A stretch of DNA of 64,000 nt. It comes from Duganella qianjiadongensis (GTDB lineage: Bacteria; Pseudomonadota; Gammaproteobacteria; Burkholderiales; Burkholderiaceae_D). A program made the translations under genes and the position numbers. Where the stretch lies: NCBI RefSeq assembly GCF_009857915.1, contig NZ_WWCM01000001.1:496001-560000 (forward strand), written 5' to 3'. This document shows, piece by piece, positions 45,802 to 55,089 of the stretch (position 1 is the stretch's first letter; every line of letters begins with the position of its first letter). A model generated the notes under the pieces. It ran no database searches and was not told the DNA's origin. It saw only the letters and a list, made by a program, of their open reading frames with translations.

Positions 45802-47283
45802 TTATTCTCTCGGCAGAGCCAGCGTGAACGTGCTGCCAACCCCGTATTCGCTATCGAACAGTATTTCGCCCTGCAGCAGCGAGGCCAGGCGCTGGCTCAG
45901 GTGCAGGCCCAGCCCGGTGCCTTCGAACTGGCGCACATTGCCGGCATCAAGCTGGGAAAAGGCCTGGAACAGCGCGCCGCGGTCCTCGGCTTCGATGCCG
46001 ATGCCGGTATCGCGGATGCTGATGGTAACGCAAGCGCGCTCGCTCACCTGCGCCGTATCGAGGTTCACCTGCACCTTACCATGCTCGGTGAACTTGATGG
46101 CGTTATGTACCAGATTCATCAGAATCTGCTGCAGGGCGCGGCGGTCCGCCATCACTGTCAGGTCATCCTCGGCACTGACGAACTCCAGTTCCAGCCCTTT
46201 CTGGCGGGCCTGCGGGCGGAACAGCAGCAGCACTTCGTCGATCAGCTGGCGGCATTGCAGCGGCGCCAGTTCCAGCTCCAGCTTGCCCGCTTCGATCTTG
46301 GTCAGGTCGAGCAGATCGTTGATCAGCGAAAGCAGATGGCGCGCACTGCTCTGCACCGTACGCAGATGCTTTTCCTGTTCTTCGTTGATCGGCCCCGGCA
46401 GCTTCATCAGCATGGTGCCGGTAAAGCCTATGATGGCATTCAGGGGCGTGCGCAGCTCATGCGACATGCCCGCTAAAAAGCGATCCTTGGCGGCGCTGGC
46501 GCGGGCCAGTTCCGTGTTCTGTTCCTGCAGCGTGCGCTCGATACGTTTGCGCTCCGTGTTATCGCGGATGGCACTCATGATCAGCGTGCCCTCTTCCGTC
46601 GCGATGGGACTCAGGCTGATCTCGACGGGAAACTCCATGCCATCGCTGCGCAGGCCATACAGATCGCGCCCCGATCCCATCGGCCGCACTTGCGGCTGCT
46701 TCATGTATTCGCTGCGGTGCTGCAGATGGGAGCCGCGGAAGCGCTGCGGCATCAGCTGCTCGAGCGGCAGCCCGCGCATGGCACCTTGCGGATAACCGAA
46801 CAGCGCATGAGCCTGACGATTGGCCAGCACTACCCGACCGCCCGAATTGGCCAGCAGGATGGCATCGGGCATCGATTCGAGCAGGCCGTCGAAGCGCGCT
46901 TCCACCAGTTTGGCGTCGCGCAGCACCTTGAGCGCGGTCACATCCTTTTTGCTCCACAGGATGTGCTCGGGCTGGCCCCGGGCATCGCGCACCAGTTTGG
47001 AACTGCTGTCCACATACACCAGCGCGCCGTCTTTGGACTGGCGCATCGATTCATAATTGGCCGAGCCGCTAGCGAGCGTCTGGGCAATCACGCCGGCCTC
47101 TTCCTCCAGCAGACCGGCCGGCACAATCAGCTCGGCCAGGCGGCGTCCCAGTGCTTCTTCGCGGCTATAGCCGAACACTGCCTGCGCGCCATTGGTCCAG
47201 CATTCCACCACGCCCTCGAGCGTGGTGACGATGACGGCATCCGGTGTTTCATTGAGTATCAAGCTACCAAAATCAGTGGGCAT
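45802..47283 (-). CDS. PAS sensor histidine kinase
   Basis: A 493-residue cytoplasmic kinase without transmembrane segments. Two PAS domains (about 8-120 and 130-245, the second with LFGYPQGAMRG and a PAC tail) precede the HisKA domain with phospho-His H275 in GMSHELRTPLNAIIGF and an HATPase domain with MNLVHNAIKF, DTGIGIEAEDRG and GTGLGLHLSQ boxes. The second ATG, at 47283, is chosen because AGGTG lies 5 bases before it. It is directly upstream of the triple-receiver GGDEF-EAL protein and probably phosphorylates one or more of its receivers. Confidence 0.95.
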   Translation of the reverse strand: MPTDFGSLILNETPDAVIVTTLEGVVECWTNGAQAVFGYSREEALGRRLAELIVPAGLLEEEAGVIAQTLASGSANYESMRQSKDGALVYVDSSSKLVRDARGQPEHILWSKKDVTALKVLRDAKLVEARFDGLLESMPDAILLANSGGRVVLANRQAHALFGYPQGAMRGLPLEQLMPQRFRGSHLQHRSEYMKQPQVRPMGSGRDLYGLRSDGMEFPVEISLSPIATEEGTLIMSAIRDNTERKRIERTLQEQNTELARASAAKDRFLAGMSHELRTPLNAIIGFTGTMLMKLPGPINEEQEKHLRTVQSSARHLLSLINDLLDLTKIEAGKLELELAPLQCRQLIDEVLLLFRPQARQKGLELEFVSAEDDLTVMADRRALQQILMNLVHNAIKFTEHGKVQVNLDTAQVSERACVTISIRDTGIGIEAEDRGALFQAFSQLDAGNVRQFEGTGLGLHLSQRLASLLQGEILFDSEYGVGSTFTLALPRE

Positions 47284-47359
47284 GGTGGCACCTTGCATAG
47301 TCTGCTAGCTATAGCTTATCCAACATACAGCAACCGTCAACGAAAATACTCACACAATG

Positions 47360-48292
47360 TCACGCGTGGGTCGCTGCCAAAATTTCGTCCATGACACGCG
47401 GCAATGTTTCCGCATGCCGACCTAACGCCACATGGCCGACGCCCTCGAATGCCAGCTGGCGCGCACCGGCCAGCTGGGCCGATTGCGCCGGCGCGACTAT
47501 ATTGTCATGCAAGGTATAGATTGTGCTGAACAGTTCCCGTTGCAGATTCGCCTCACCTGCGGCCAGTCCGCGCAGCCATTCGCTGTTGTACAGCATCTGC
47601 CGGACGTTCTGACCGATGCCGAACTTGGCCAGCGACAGTGCCGTACCCTGATGCGGCGTACCCAGCGTGATCACGCGCGCGACTGCCGCCGCACCATAAC
47701 GGCGCAAATAGGCCCGTGCCACCAGCCCGCCCATGCTGTGCCCGACGATCACCACGCGCTGCTGGCCTGTGGCGGCGCACAACTGCGCGATGGCAGCGTG
47801 CACCTGCGGAGTAAAGTCGTCGATCGAAGCGCCCGGTGGTTCCAGATCGACGCCGAGATGGGCCACGCCAGCCTGATTGAGCAGGCCGCTCAGCGGACGC
47901 CAGTAACCGCTATTGCAGCCATAGCCATGAATCAGCAGCACCGGCAGGCCATGCTGCCCGGCCGGCAGTTGCAGGCCGACGGGATGCAGCATGTCGTAGC
48001 TGGTGGTTTTCAGATTGGAGCAGTATTCATGCGCCAGCAACATGCATAGCCGCGGCAGCGACAGCGCTGGCGCAGCGGGCTGGCCGCGCAGACTGAGGCG
48101 GAAATTATTGGCCGAGATAAGCAGGCGCAGCGTCAGCACCAGCACCCCGCCGCACAGCAGATAGAACAGCTCCAGCAGCGCCTGCCAGTACAGCGGGCCT
48201 GCCGGTTGCCAGTAGCGATGCAGCGTCGCAGCGACGATCAGTGCCGTCGCCAGCTGCAAACCCAGTAAGAGGAACACCACGCGTCGGATCAT
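47360..48292 (-). CDS. Membrane-anchored alpha/beta hydrolase, lipase-like
   Basis: A 310-residue protein. Two N-terminal transmembrane helices (about 5-23 and 40-60) anchor it; the alpha/beta-hydrolase domain starts near 115 with the oxyanion motif LLIHGYG, has the nucleophile S186 in GHSMGGL, and a late His in GVGHVALG as the third triad member. The GTPHQGT and PERV-like sections recall triacylglycerol lipases and LipA/EstA types. It would act on lipids or esters at the inner membrane. It lies between the signalling pair and the GMC operon, 38 bases past the latter on the same strand. Confidence 0.88.
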   Translation of the reverse strand: MIRRVVFLLLGLQLATALIVAATLHRYWQPAGPLYWQALLELFYLLCGGVLVLTLRLLISANNFRLSLRGQPAAPALSLPRLCMLLAHEYCSNLKTTSYDMLHPVGLQLPAGQHGLPVLLIHGYGCNSGYWRPLSGLLNQAGVAHLGVDLEPPGASIDDFTPQVHAAIAQLCAATGQQRVVIVGHSMGGLVARAYLRRYGAAAVARVITLGTPHQGTALSLAKFGIGQNVRQMLYNSEWLRGLAAGEANLQRELFSTIYTLHDNIVAPAQSAQLAGARQLAFEGVGHVALGRHAETLPRVMDEILAATHA

Positions 48293-48329
48293 GCAGCCAT
48301 CATAACCCGACTAAAAAATTTGCGTAGCG

Positions 48330-49985
48330 TCAGCTTCGTACGGGACGTGCAGCAGGCTGGCCCGTCAGCTGTTCGGCCAGCGTGCTGGCCAGCCGCGCCA
48401 CGATGCCATAGATCGATAGCTGGGGATTGGCGCCTATCGAGGTAGGGAACAGCGAACCGTCATGCACGGAAACGTTGCTTAGACCATGATAGCGACCATC
48501 GGCCGCCGTCACGCCCTGACGCGCATCGTCGGCCATGGCACAGCCGCCCATCACGTGGGCCGACACCACACGCATGGCCAGCTGTTTCATCGGCAGCGCC
48601 CTGATGCCGGCCTGCGCCTCGGCCCAGCTCTTGTACAGCGGCGTGGCCTCATGCACGGGCGCGACATCTTTCGCCCCGGCGGCGAACTGGATTTCGGCCA
48701 TGGTCAGCAAGGCGCGGCGCGCGCCGTCCCAGATGTAATCGCTGATCGGATAGTCGAGCACGGGCGCGCCATCGCTGCCGAGGATCACGCTGCCGCCCGC
48801 CGCATCGGCATGGAAGCCGTCGCGCAGCAGCGCCAACGTGGCCTGCTTGTAGGGGAACTGCGCCATATCGGCGGCATGGGCCGCGCCGAAGCCGGCCTTG
48901 GTCGTCGCCAGCAGCAGCGGATGCAGCGGCGGCACTTCCAGCTTGTAGCCTATCGGGCCGTCGATCGCCTGGGTGTGCAGGAAGTGGTCGGAATAGACGG
49001 TTTGCGGCGCGCCGGAAAAACTGTTCACGGGCTGCGCGAAAGTAGCGGCTGACACCACCACCGGATGCAGGAAAGTGCGCTGGCCTAGCAAACCGTGCGG
49101 GTCCGGTGCGGCGGAGCGCATCAGCAGGGCCGGTGAATTGATGGCGCCGCCTGCCACCACAAAATGGCGCGCCTTCAGCGTCAGCTTGCGTCCGGTGGGT
49201 GCGAGGCCCGCTGCATCGAGTGCCAGGCAGTCCAGCTGCACCGCCTTATCGCCCTGCAGCACCAGCCGCTGCGCGCGGGCGCGCGTGAGCAGCATGGCGC
49301 CGTGATTGAGCGCCGACGGAATGGTGGTAATCAGCATCGACTGCTTGGCATTGGTAGGACAGCCCATGCCGCAATAGCCGAGGTTCCAGCAGCCGTTGAC
49401 GTTGCGCCGGATCAGCGCAGTAGGTATGCCGAGCTTGCTGGCGCCGCGCCGCAGGATATCGTTGTTCTCGTTAGGCGGCACATTCCAGTCGCTGATGTTG
49501 AGGCGCTGCTCCATCAGTTCGAACCATGGCGCCAGCGCAGCCGTATTGTAGGTGTGCAGGCCGAACTTGTGCTGCCAGTAGCCCAGCGTGCTATCCGGCG
49601 TGCGGAAGCTGCTGGTCCAGTTGACGGTGGTGCTGCCGCCCACGGTACGGCCCTGCAGAATATTGATGGCCTTGTCGCGGGTTTTGCGGGCCGCCGATTC
49701 CTGATACAGCTGGGGATAGGCTTGCGCCTCGTTCATGTTGAAATCGTTGGAAGAATGCAACGCTCCCTCTTCCACGATCAGCACGCGCAGGCCGGACAGG
49801 GCCAGAATTTCCGCCGTGACGCCGCCTCCGGCACCGCTGCCCACCACCACCACGTCCGCTTCCAGCGTCAGGTCGGCGCTCAGGCGGCTGGCATCGGTGA
49901 CCTGCCAGCCACTGGCCAGGCCAGCCTGTACCGGGTCGGGTATCAGCGCCTGGGTCTGATTGATAGGTATATTCGTGCGGCTCAT
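48330..49985 (-). CDS. GMC-type FAD dehydrogenase, large subunit
   Basis: A 551-residue flavoprotein of the GMC superfamily, gluconate-dehydrogenase-like branch. The FAD-binding GSGAGGGV is at 49-56, GRTVGGSTTVNW marks the second FAD contact, and the C-terminal SAHVMGGCAM and SIGANPQLSIYG carry the catalytic His and Asn. The Cys-rich GYCGMGCPTNAK is typical of dehydrogenases using a cytochrome partner. It has no signal peptide; export would ride on the Tat leader of the subunit encoded just upstream, whose stop overlaps this ATG (ATGA). Substrate unknown (sugar acid, alcohol or sterol). Confidence 0.93.
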   Translation of the reverse strand: MSRTNIPINQTQALIPDPVQAGLASGWQVTDASRLSADLTLEADVVVVGSGAGGGVTAEILALSGLRVLIVEEGALHSSNDFNMNEAQAYPQLYQESAARKTRDKAINILQGRTVGGSTTVNWTSSFRTPDSTLGYWQHKFGLHTYNTAALAPWFELMEQRLNISDWNVPPNENNDILRRGASKLGIPTALIRRNVNGCWNLGYCGMGCPTNAKQSMLITTIPSALNHGAMLLTRARAQRLVLQGDKAVQLDCLALDAAGLAPTGRKLTLKARHFVVAGGAINSPALLMRSAAPDPHGLLGQRTFLHPVVVSAATFAQPVNSFSGAPQTVYSDHFLHTQAIDGPIGYKLEVPPLHPLLLATTKAGFGAAHAADMAQFPYKQATLALLRDGFHADAAGGSVILGSDGAPVLDYPISDYIWDGARRALLTMAEIQFAAGAKDVAPVHEATPLYKSWAEAQAGIRALPMKQLAMRVVSAHVMGGCAMADDARQGVTAADGRYHGLSNVSVHDGSLFPTSIGANPQLSIYGIVARLASTLAEQLTGQPAARPVRS

Positions 49986-50506
49986 TTCAGCAACTCCTTG
50001 CGCGGACCGGGATAGCCGATGGCGGCCCAGGAAGACGGATCGGCATACCACGAACCGAGCACCAGATCATGCAGCGCCAGATAGGCGATCTGCAGCATGG
50101 CCAGGCGGTGATTGCGCCAGCTTTGCAGAAAGTCCGCCACCTCGGCAGGCCGGGCCTGTTCCCAGCTGTCGCTCACGCCCGCCAGCAGGCGCCGCGCCGG
50201 TGCCAGCGCCAGCAGGCCGAACAGGTCCTGGATTTCTTTCTGGGTATTCAGCGGCAGCCCCAGGATGGCGCCATGGGTGCGGGCCAGCGCGGCCTCCAGC
50301 GCTGGCCCACGCGTCGCCGCATCGGCGGGCAGCAAGGGCCCCAGCAGCGCCGGAATAATGGCATTCAGGGCCGCTCTGGCCTGGCCGTCAAGGGCAAAGG
50401 GATGGGGCAATGGTGACGGGGTCACCATGCGATAGATGGCCCCGCCCGCCGCCAAAGTAATGGCCGCGGCAGCGCCTATCTTCAGAAAAGATCTGCGGTT
50501 GCTCAT
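49982..50506 (-). CDS. Tat-leader small subunit of the GMC dehydrogenase
   Basis: A 174-residue subunit related to gluconate 2-dehydrogenase subunit 3. The N terminus is a clear twin-arginine leader (NRRSFLKIG then AAAAITLAAGG); the body has FALDGQARAALNAIIPALLGPLLP and a C-terminal WRNHRLAMLQIAYLALHDLV helix. Such subunits carry the FAD subunit across the membrane and help assemble the complex with a cytochrome. Its 3' end overlaps the GMC gene by 4 bases. A weak TTGATT-N17-TAACAA pair lies upstream, so the operon probably has its own promoter after trmJ. Confidence 0.9.
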   Translation of the reverse strand: MSNRRSFLKIGAAAAITLAAGGAIYRMVTPSPLPHPFALDGQARAALNAIIPALLGPLLPADAATRGPALEAALARTHGAILGLPLNTQKEIQDLFGLLALAPARRLLAGVSDSWEQARPAEVADFLQSWRNHRLAMLQIAYLALHDLVLGSWYADPSSWAAIGYPGPRKELLK

Positions 50507-50591
50507 GTCTCCGTCCTACTGGTTATTTTGTTATCTAACTAGTGTACGTGAATCAACTAACCGCAGAGTCAGCAAAAATAGAGTGATCGTT

Positions 50592-51383
50592 CTAGTTATC
50601 GCCTGCAGCGGGGCGCCGGCCTGCCATGTGACGCGCGATGCCGCGCAGAATATTCACTTCCTCCTGCTCCAGGTGGGCGCGGGCAAACATGCGCTTGAGG
50701 CGCGGCATCAGCTTGCGCGGGTTGCCGGCATCGAGGAAGCCGATGGCAACCAGCGCCTGCTCCAGATGCTGGTACATGCCTTCGATCTGGGCCACGCTGG
50801 CCGCGGCGCCCTGAAAACCGATGTCATTGGCATCGCCGCCCGGCTGGCGCACGCTGGGTGTGCCGTCCAGCGCAGCCATGCGGCATTCGTAGGCCAGCAC
50901 CTGCGCCGCCTGCGACAGGTTGAGCGAGGAATAATCGGGATTGGCCGGAATATTGATCAGCACATTGCACTGTTCCACGATCTGGTTGGGCAGGCCAAAG
51001 CGCTCATTGCCAAATATCAAGGCCGCATGCAGTTCGGGCTGGGCCAGCAACTGCCCTGCCAGCATGCGCGGCGTCAGTACGGGCGGCGAATATTCGCGCA
51101 GGCGGGCCGAGACGGCGGCGGCAAAATGAATGCCTTGCAGTGCTTCGGCCATGTTGTCCACCACCCGTGCCGCCGCCAGAATATCGCCGGCGCCGCTGGC
51201 AAAAGCGATGGCTTCGGGGTCGTCCAGCGCCCCTTCGAAGCGGGGGCTGACCAGGACCAGATCGGTGAAACCCATGGTTTTCATGGCTCTTGCCACAGCA
51301 CCAATATTGCCTGCACGGCTAGTTTCTACCAGAATAAATCGCAGCCGTTTGAAAAGATTCGTGTTGATTTCGGGCAGGTTCAT
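50592..51383 (-). CDS. trmJ: SpoU-family tRNA/rRNA methyltransferase TrmJ
   Basis: A 263-residue SAM-dependent 2'-O-methyltransferase that modifies position 32 of several tRNAs. The SPOUT knot motifs are visible: VETSRAGNIGAVARAMKTMGF near the start, LIFGNERFGLPNQ in the middle and INIPANPDYSSLNLSQAAQVLAYE at the knot. The C-terminal extension (MYQHLEQALVAIGFLDAGNPRKLMPRLKRMF) is the TrmJ dimerisation tail. It diverges from suhB across about 160 bases, an arrangement common in betaproteobacteria. Confidence 0.95.
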   Translation of the reverse strand: MNLPEINTNLFKRLRFILVETSRAGNIGAVARAMKTMGFTDLVLVSPRFEGALDDPEAIAFASGAGDILAAARVVDNMAEALQGIHFAAAVSARLREYSPPVLTPRMLAGQLLAQPELHAALIFGNERFGLPNQIVEQCNVLINIPANPDYSSLNLSQAAQVLAYECRMAALDGTPSVRQPGGDANDIGFQGAAASVAQIEGMYQHLEQALVAIGFLDAGNPRKLMPRLKRMFARAHLEQEEVNILRGIARHMAGRRPAAGDN

Positions 51384-51543
51384 TTAAAATAGCGCTATTG
51401 CGCAGTGTCGATACTAAGATTTTCCGGAATTTTACCCTGTCGGCGCCGCTCCGCTCTTTAATTCACTCTTGTACTCTATCGTGCTGCCGGGCAGGCTGAG
51501 GCCCCCGCTGGGCGTTAGCGTTCTTTTAACGGAAAAAGCTACC

Positions 51544-52365
51544 ATGCATCCTATGCTCAACACGGCGGTGAAGGCCGCCCGCCGCGCCGCCGCGGTCATC
51601 AACCGCGCTTCGTTCGATCTGGACCGTCTGATCGTCAACGAAAAAAACCACAAGGATTTCGTCACCGATGTCGATCAGGCTGCCGAGCAGGCCATCATCG
51701 AAGTGCTGTCCAAAGCCTATCCTGACCACGCTTTTCTGGCCGAAGAATCGGGCGCTTCCGCCAACGCCCACGACGAGAGTGAATACACCTGGATCATCGA
51801 CCCGCTCGATGGCACCACCAACTTCATGCACGGTTTCCCGCAGTACTCGATCTCGATCGCGCTGGCCCAGCGCGGCGTGATCACCCAGGCCGTGATCTAC
51901 GACCCGGTGCGCAACGACCTGTTCACTGCCACCAAAGGCGGCGGCGCTTACCTGAACGACAAGCGTATCCGCGTCACCAAACTGGACCGCATTGCCAACG
52001 CCCTGCTGTCGACTGGCTACGTCGCCGGCAATGCCAAGGCGCTGGACGAATACCTGAAGATGTACGGCATCATGGCCGAGCGCTGCCACGGCGTGCGCCG
52101 TCCGGGCAGCGCCGCACTGGATCTGGCTTACGTGGCTTCGGGCCGTCTCGATGGTTTCTACGAAAAAGGCCTGAAGCCGTGGGACATCGCAGCCGGTTCG
52201 CTGATGGTAACGGAAGCGGGCGGTATCGTTGGCGAGTTCAACGGTGAGTCGGACTACCTGTACAAAGGCGACATCATTGCCGCCAGCCCGAAAATCTTCG
52301 GCCAGATGGTCGGTCTGCTGACCCCGTTCCACGCTGTGCCTGCTGCAGCAACGGCAGCGGAATAA
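51544..52365 (+). CDS. suhB: Inositol monophosphatase SuhB
   Basis: A 273-residue Mg-dependent phosphatase. Metal ligands are E67/E68 in AEESG, D86 and D89 in [14 protein letters not shown], and the late Asp in KPWDIAAG. SuhB hydrolyses myo-inositol 1-phosphate and, in E. coli, also acts as a component of rRNA antitermination complexes. The ATG at 51544 ([13 protein letters not shown]) is the family start with GGAAA upstream; the frame runs further 5' but lacks similarity. A strong terminator follows. Confidence 0.95.
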   Translation: MHPMLNTAVKAARRAAAVINRASFDLDRLIVNEKNHKDFVTDVDQAAEQAIIEVLSKAYPDHAFLAEESGASANAHDESEYTWIIDPLDGTTNFMHGFPQYSISIALAQRGVITQAVIYDPVRNDLFTATKGGGAYLNDKRIRVTKLDRIANALLSTGYVAGNAKALDEYLKMYGIMAERCHGVRRPGSAALDLAYVASGRLDGFYEKGLKPWDIAAGSLMVTEAGGIVGEFNGESDYLYKGDIIAASPKIFGQMVGLLTPFHAVPAAATAAE

Positions 52366-52417
52366 GCCTGCGGGCAGGACAGTCCTGCCCAAATGTTTCA
52401 TTGCTGAACTTTGTTAC

Positions 52418-52444
52418 AAAAAAGAGAGCGTCCGCTCTCTTTTT
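52418..52444 (+). terminator. Intrinsic terminator of suhB
   Basis: Perfect 12-bp arms with a very tight loop (52419-52430 and 52433-52444), A tract before and T tract after, 53 bases past the suhB stop. It isolates suhB from the rhlE promoter just downstream. Confidence 0.9.
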
Positions 52445-52477
52445 AATTTCCGTATTGAAACAATATCCGGATGAAGC

Positions 52478-52486
52478 TGTTATACT
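52478..52486 (+). promoter_or_regulatory. Extended -10 promoter of rhlE
   Basis: TG-T-TATACT matches the extended -10 pattern; TTGAAA at 52455-52460 is 20 bases upstream, too far for an ideal -35. The predicted leader is about 100 bases, long enough for cold- or self-regulated translation, as known for some RNA helicase mRNAs. Confidence 0.5.
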
Positions 52487-52594
52487 CTGTGCTGCGGCTC
52501 CTTTGACCAGTCCTCTGCCGCAGTATCATCCACCTAGATTGCCTGCGACTGGCGCCAGCAACTGGCGACAGGCCTCTCCTCACTTAGAGTTACC

Positions 52595-54037
52595 ATGTCC
52601 TTTACTTCCCTCGGTTTGTCCGATGCCATCGTCCGCGCTGTTACCGAAGCGGGCTACACCGCGCCCACGCCCATCCAGCAGCAAGCCATTCCGGCCGTGC
52701 TCAATGGCGGCGACCTGCTGGCAGGCGCACAGACCGGCACCGGCAAGACCGCCGGCTTTACCCTGCCCGTGCTGCACCGCCTGTCCACCGACGCGCGCGG
52801 CCTGGCACTGACCAATTCCACCTCGCCGCGTCCTATCCGCGCCCTGATTCTGACCCCGACCCGCGAACTAGCGGCACAGGTGGAAGAGAGCGTGCGCGTG
52901 TACGGCAAATACACCAAGCTCAACTCCACCGTGATTTTCGGCGGCGTGGGCATCAACCCGCAGATCAAGCAGCTCAAGCATGGCGTCGATATTCTGGTGG
53001 CCACCCCGGGCCGCCTGCTCGATCACATGGATCAGGGCACCGTCAAGCTGGAACAGATCGAAATTCTGATCCTCGACGAAGCCGACCGCATGCTCGATAT
53101 GGGCTTTATCCGCGATATCCGCAAAGTGCTGGCAGCGCTGCCGCCGAAGCGCCAGAACCTGCTGTTCTCAGCCACTTTCTCGGACGAGATCAAGGCCCTG
53201 GCCGATGGCCTGCTGGACAAGCCGGCCACCATCGAAGTGGCACGCCGCAACTCCACGGTGGAAATCATTGCGCAGAAAATCCACCCGGTGGACCGCGACA
53301 AGAAGCACCCTATGCTGTCCTACCTGATCAAGGCGCATAACTGGACCCAGGTGCTGGTATTCACCCGCACCAAGCACGGCGCCAACAAGCTGGTGGACCA
53401 GCTCGGTGCCGATGGCATCGGCGCCATGGCCATCCACGGCAACAAGAGCCAGTCGGCCCGTACCCGCGCCCTGTCCGAATTCAAGGATGGTACGCTGCAG
53501 GTACTGGTAGCGACCGACATCGCCGCCCGCGGCATCGACATCGACCAGCTGCCGCACGTGGTCAACTACGATCTGCCTAACGTGCCGGAAGACTATGTGC
53601 ACCGTATCGGCCGTACTGGCCGTGCCGGCGCCACCGGCGAGGCCGTGTCGCTGGTCTGCGTGGACGAGCACGATATGCTGAAAGACATCGAGAAGCTCAT
53701 CAAGCAGACCCTGCCACGCGAAGTGATCGCCGGTTTCGAACCGGATCCAACCGCGCGCGCCCAGCCCATCCAGCTGCGCAGCGGCGGTCCCGGCCACCGC
53801 AATGGACCTAACCGCAATGGCAACAAGCCGCGCAGCAATGGCAACGGCCAGCGCAGCGCAGGCGGCGGCAATGCAAGTGGCAATGGCGGCGGCAATCAGG
53901 CTGGCCGCAACGCCAGCGGCAATGCACCACGCGGCAATGGCGGTAACGGTCCACGCAGCAACGCCGCCGGCCCACGCGGCAATGGCAACGCTCCGCGCGC
54001 TGCCGCCCAGCACCGCTCTGGCGGGCGCGGCCGCTAA
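52595..54037 (+). CDS. rhlE: DEAD-box RNA helicase, RhlE type
   Basis: A 480-residue ATP-dependent RNA helicase. In order: Q motif ([14 protein letters not shown]), Walker A AQTGTGKT (45-52), PTRELAAQ, the DEAD box in [13 protein letters not shown] (near 161), SATFS, and in the second domain [22 protein letters not shown] and [10 protein letters not shown]. The C-terminal 75 residues are a disordered Asn/Gly/Arg-rich tail (RNGPNRNGN type) that would bind RNA and favour condensates. RhlE works in ribosome assembly and RNA decay, often at low temperature. Confidence 0.95.
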   Translation: MSFTSLGLSDAIVRAVTEAGYTAPTPIQQQAIPAVLNGGDLLAGAQTGTGKTAGFTLPVLHRLSTDARGLALTNSTSPRPIRALILTPTRELAAQVEESVRVYGKYTKLNSTVIFGGVGINPQIKQLKHGVDILVATPGRLLDHMDQGTVKLEQIEILILDEADRMLDMGFIRDIRKVLAALPPKRQNLLFSATFSDEIKALADGLLDKPATIEVARRNSTVEIIAQKIHPVDRDKKHPMLSYLIKAHNWTQVLVFTRTKHGANKLVDQLGADGIGAMAIHGNKSQSARTRALSEFKDGTLQVLVATDIAARGIDIDQLPHVVNYDLPNVPEDYVHRIGRTGRAGATGEAVSLVCVDEHDMLKDIEKLIKQTLPREVIAGFEPDPTARAQPIQLRSGGPGHRNGPNRNGNKPRSNGNGQRSAGGGNASGNGGGNQAGRNASGNAPRGNGGNGPRSNAAGPRGNGNAPRAAAQHRSGGRGR

Positions 54038-54039
54038 CT

Positions 54040-54053
54040 GCCCGCTAGCGGGC
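54040..54053 (+). terminator. GC-rich palindrome after rhlE
   Basis: A perfect 14-base palindrome, GCCCGCTAGCGGGC, starts 2 bases past the rhlE stop, followed by a second GC-rich dyad (about 54058-54076). No T tract follows; it may pause polymerase or act with Rho. Confidence 0.4.
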
Positions 54054-54207
54054 GCACGGCGGCGCTGCCCGCCGCCCGCTGCGCCCGTATGCTCCCTTTC
54101 CCCGTCCCTATGGCCGCACTGGCGGGGCCGCTGTGGACGATCAGCAACTTTCAGGTCAGACAGATTTTGGGCTAGGATAGCGCTTCCACCTATCCGCCGG
54201 AATTGCC

Positions 54208-54987
54208 ATGCCCAAGTTCGCCGCCAATCTCACCATGCTGTTCAATGAAGTCCCCTTCCTCGACCGCTTTGCACTGGCGCGCGAGGCCGGCTTCGATGGC
54301 GTGGAATTTCTGTTCCCCTATGCCTACGAGGCGCAGCAGCTAGCCGAACGCCTGCGCCGCCATCAGCTGCAGCTGGTGCTGTTCAACCTGCCCTGCGGCG
54401 ACTGGAATGCGGGCGACCGCGGCATGGCCTGCGATCCGCGCCGGCTGGACGAATTCCGCAGCGGGGTCGATACGGCCCTCGAATATGCGCTGGAACTGGG
54501 CGTCAGCCAGTTGCACTGCATGGCCGGCAAACTGCCTGCCGGACTGGCGCTGGAACGGGCACGCGCCACCTACATCGATAACCTGCGCTACGCAGCGGAT
54601 AAGCTGGCGCCGCATAACATCAGCCTGCTGATCGAACCGATCAACCACTACGACATGCCCGGCTATCTGCTCAATACCAGCGCGCAGGCAGCCGATATCA
54701 TTGCCGCAGCAGGCTGCCCCAACCTGTTCCTGCAGTACGACATCTACCACATGCAGCGCATGGAAGGCGAACTGGCCAACACTATCCGCGCACGCCTGCC
54801 GCTGATCCGCCACATGCAGATCGCCGACACGCCGGGTCGGCATGAACCGGGCACGGGCGAAATCAACTACGCCTTCCTGTTCCGTCACATCGACCAGCTA
54901 GGCTACGATGGCTGGCTGGGCTGCGAATATCTGCCAGCCGGCGACACGCTGGCAGGACTAGGCTGGCGCACTGCTCTGGCAGAATGA
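54208..54987 (+). CDS. hyi: Hydroxypyruvate isomerase family TIM-barrel protein
   Basis: A 259-residue AP-endonuclease-2-like TIM barrel matching hydroxypyruvate isomerase (hydroxypyruvate to tartronate semialdehyde in glyoxylate/glycerate metabolism). Signature segments are REAGFDGVEFLFPY, FNLPCGDWNAGDRG, EPINHYDMPGYLL, LQYDIYHMQRMEGEL and ADTPGRHEPGTGEINY, carrying the metal-binding Glu, Asp, His and Glu. Close relatives include 2-oxo-tetronate isomerase OtnI, so the exact substrate is uncertain. No glyoxylate genes are adjacent; the gene is monocistronic. Confidence 0.9.
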   Translation: MPKFAANLTMLFNEVPFLDRFALAREAGFDGVEFLFPYAYEAQQLAERLRRHQLQLVLFNLPCGDWNAGDRGMACDPRRLDEFRSGVDTALEYALELGVSQLHCMAGKLPAGLALERARATYIDNLRYAADKLAPHNISLLIEPINHYDMPGYLLNTSAQAADIIAAAGCPNLFLQYDIYHMQRMEGELANTIRARLPLIRHMQIADTPGRHEPGTGEINYAFLFRHIDQLGYDGWLGCEYLPAGDTLAGLGWRTALAE

Positions 54988-55089
54988 AACGCGCGGGCAG
55001 GCGCTTGCACGCTTGACGCCACTTTGAGCTAGCGCAAGACGGCGTCTGCCGGGCCGCCCAAACTGGGTGTTTCCCATGCAGGAGAGCCC

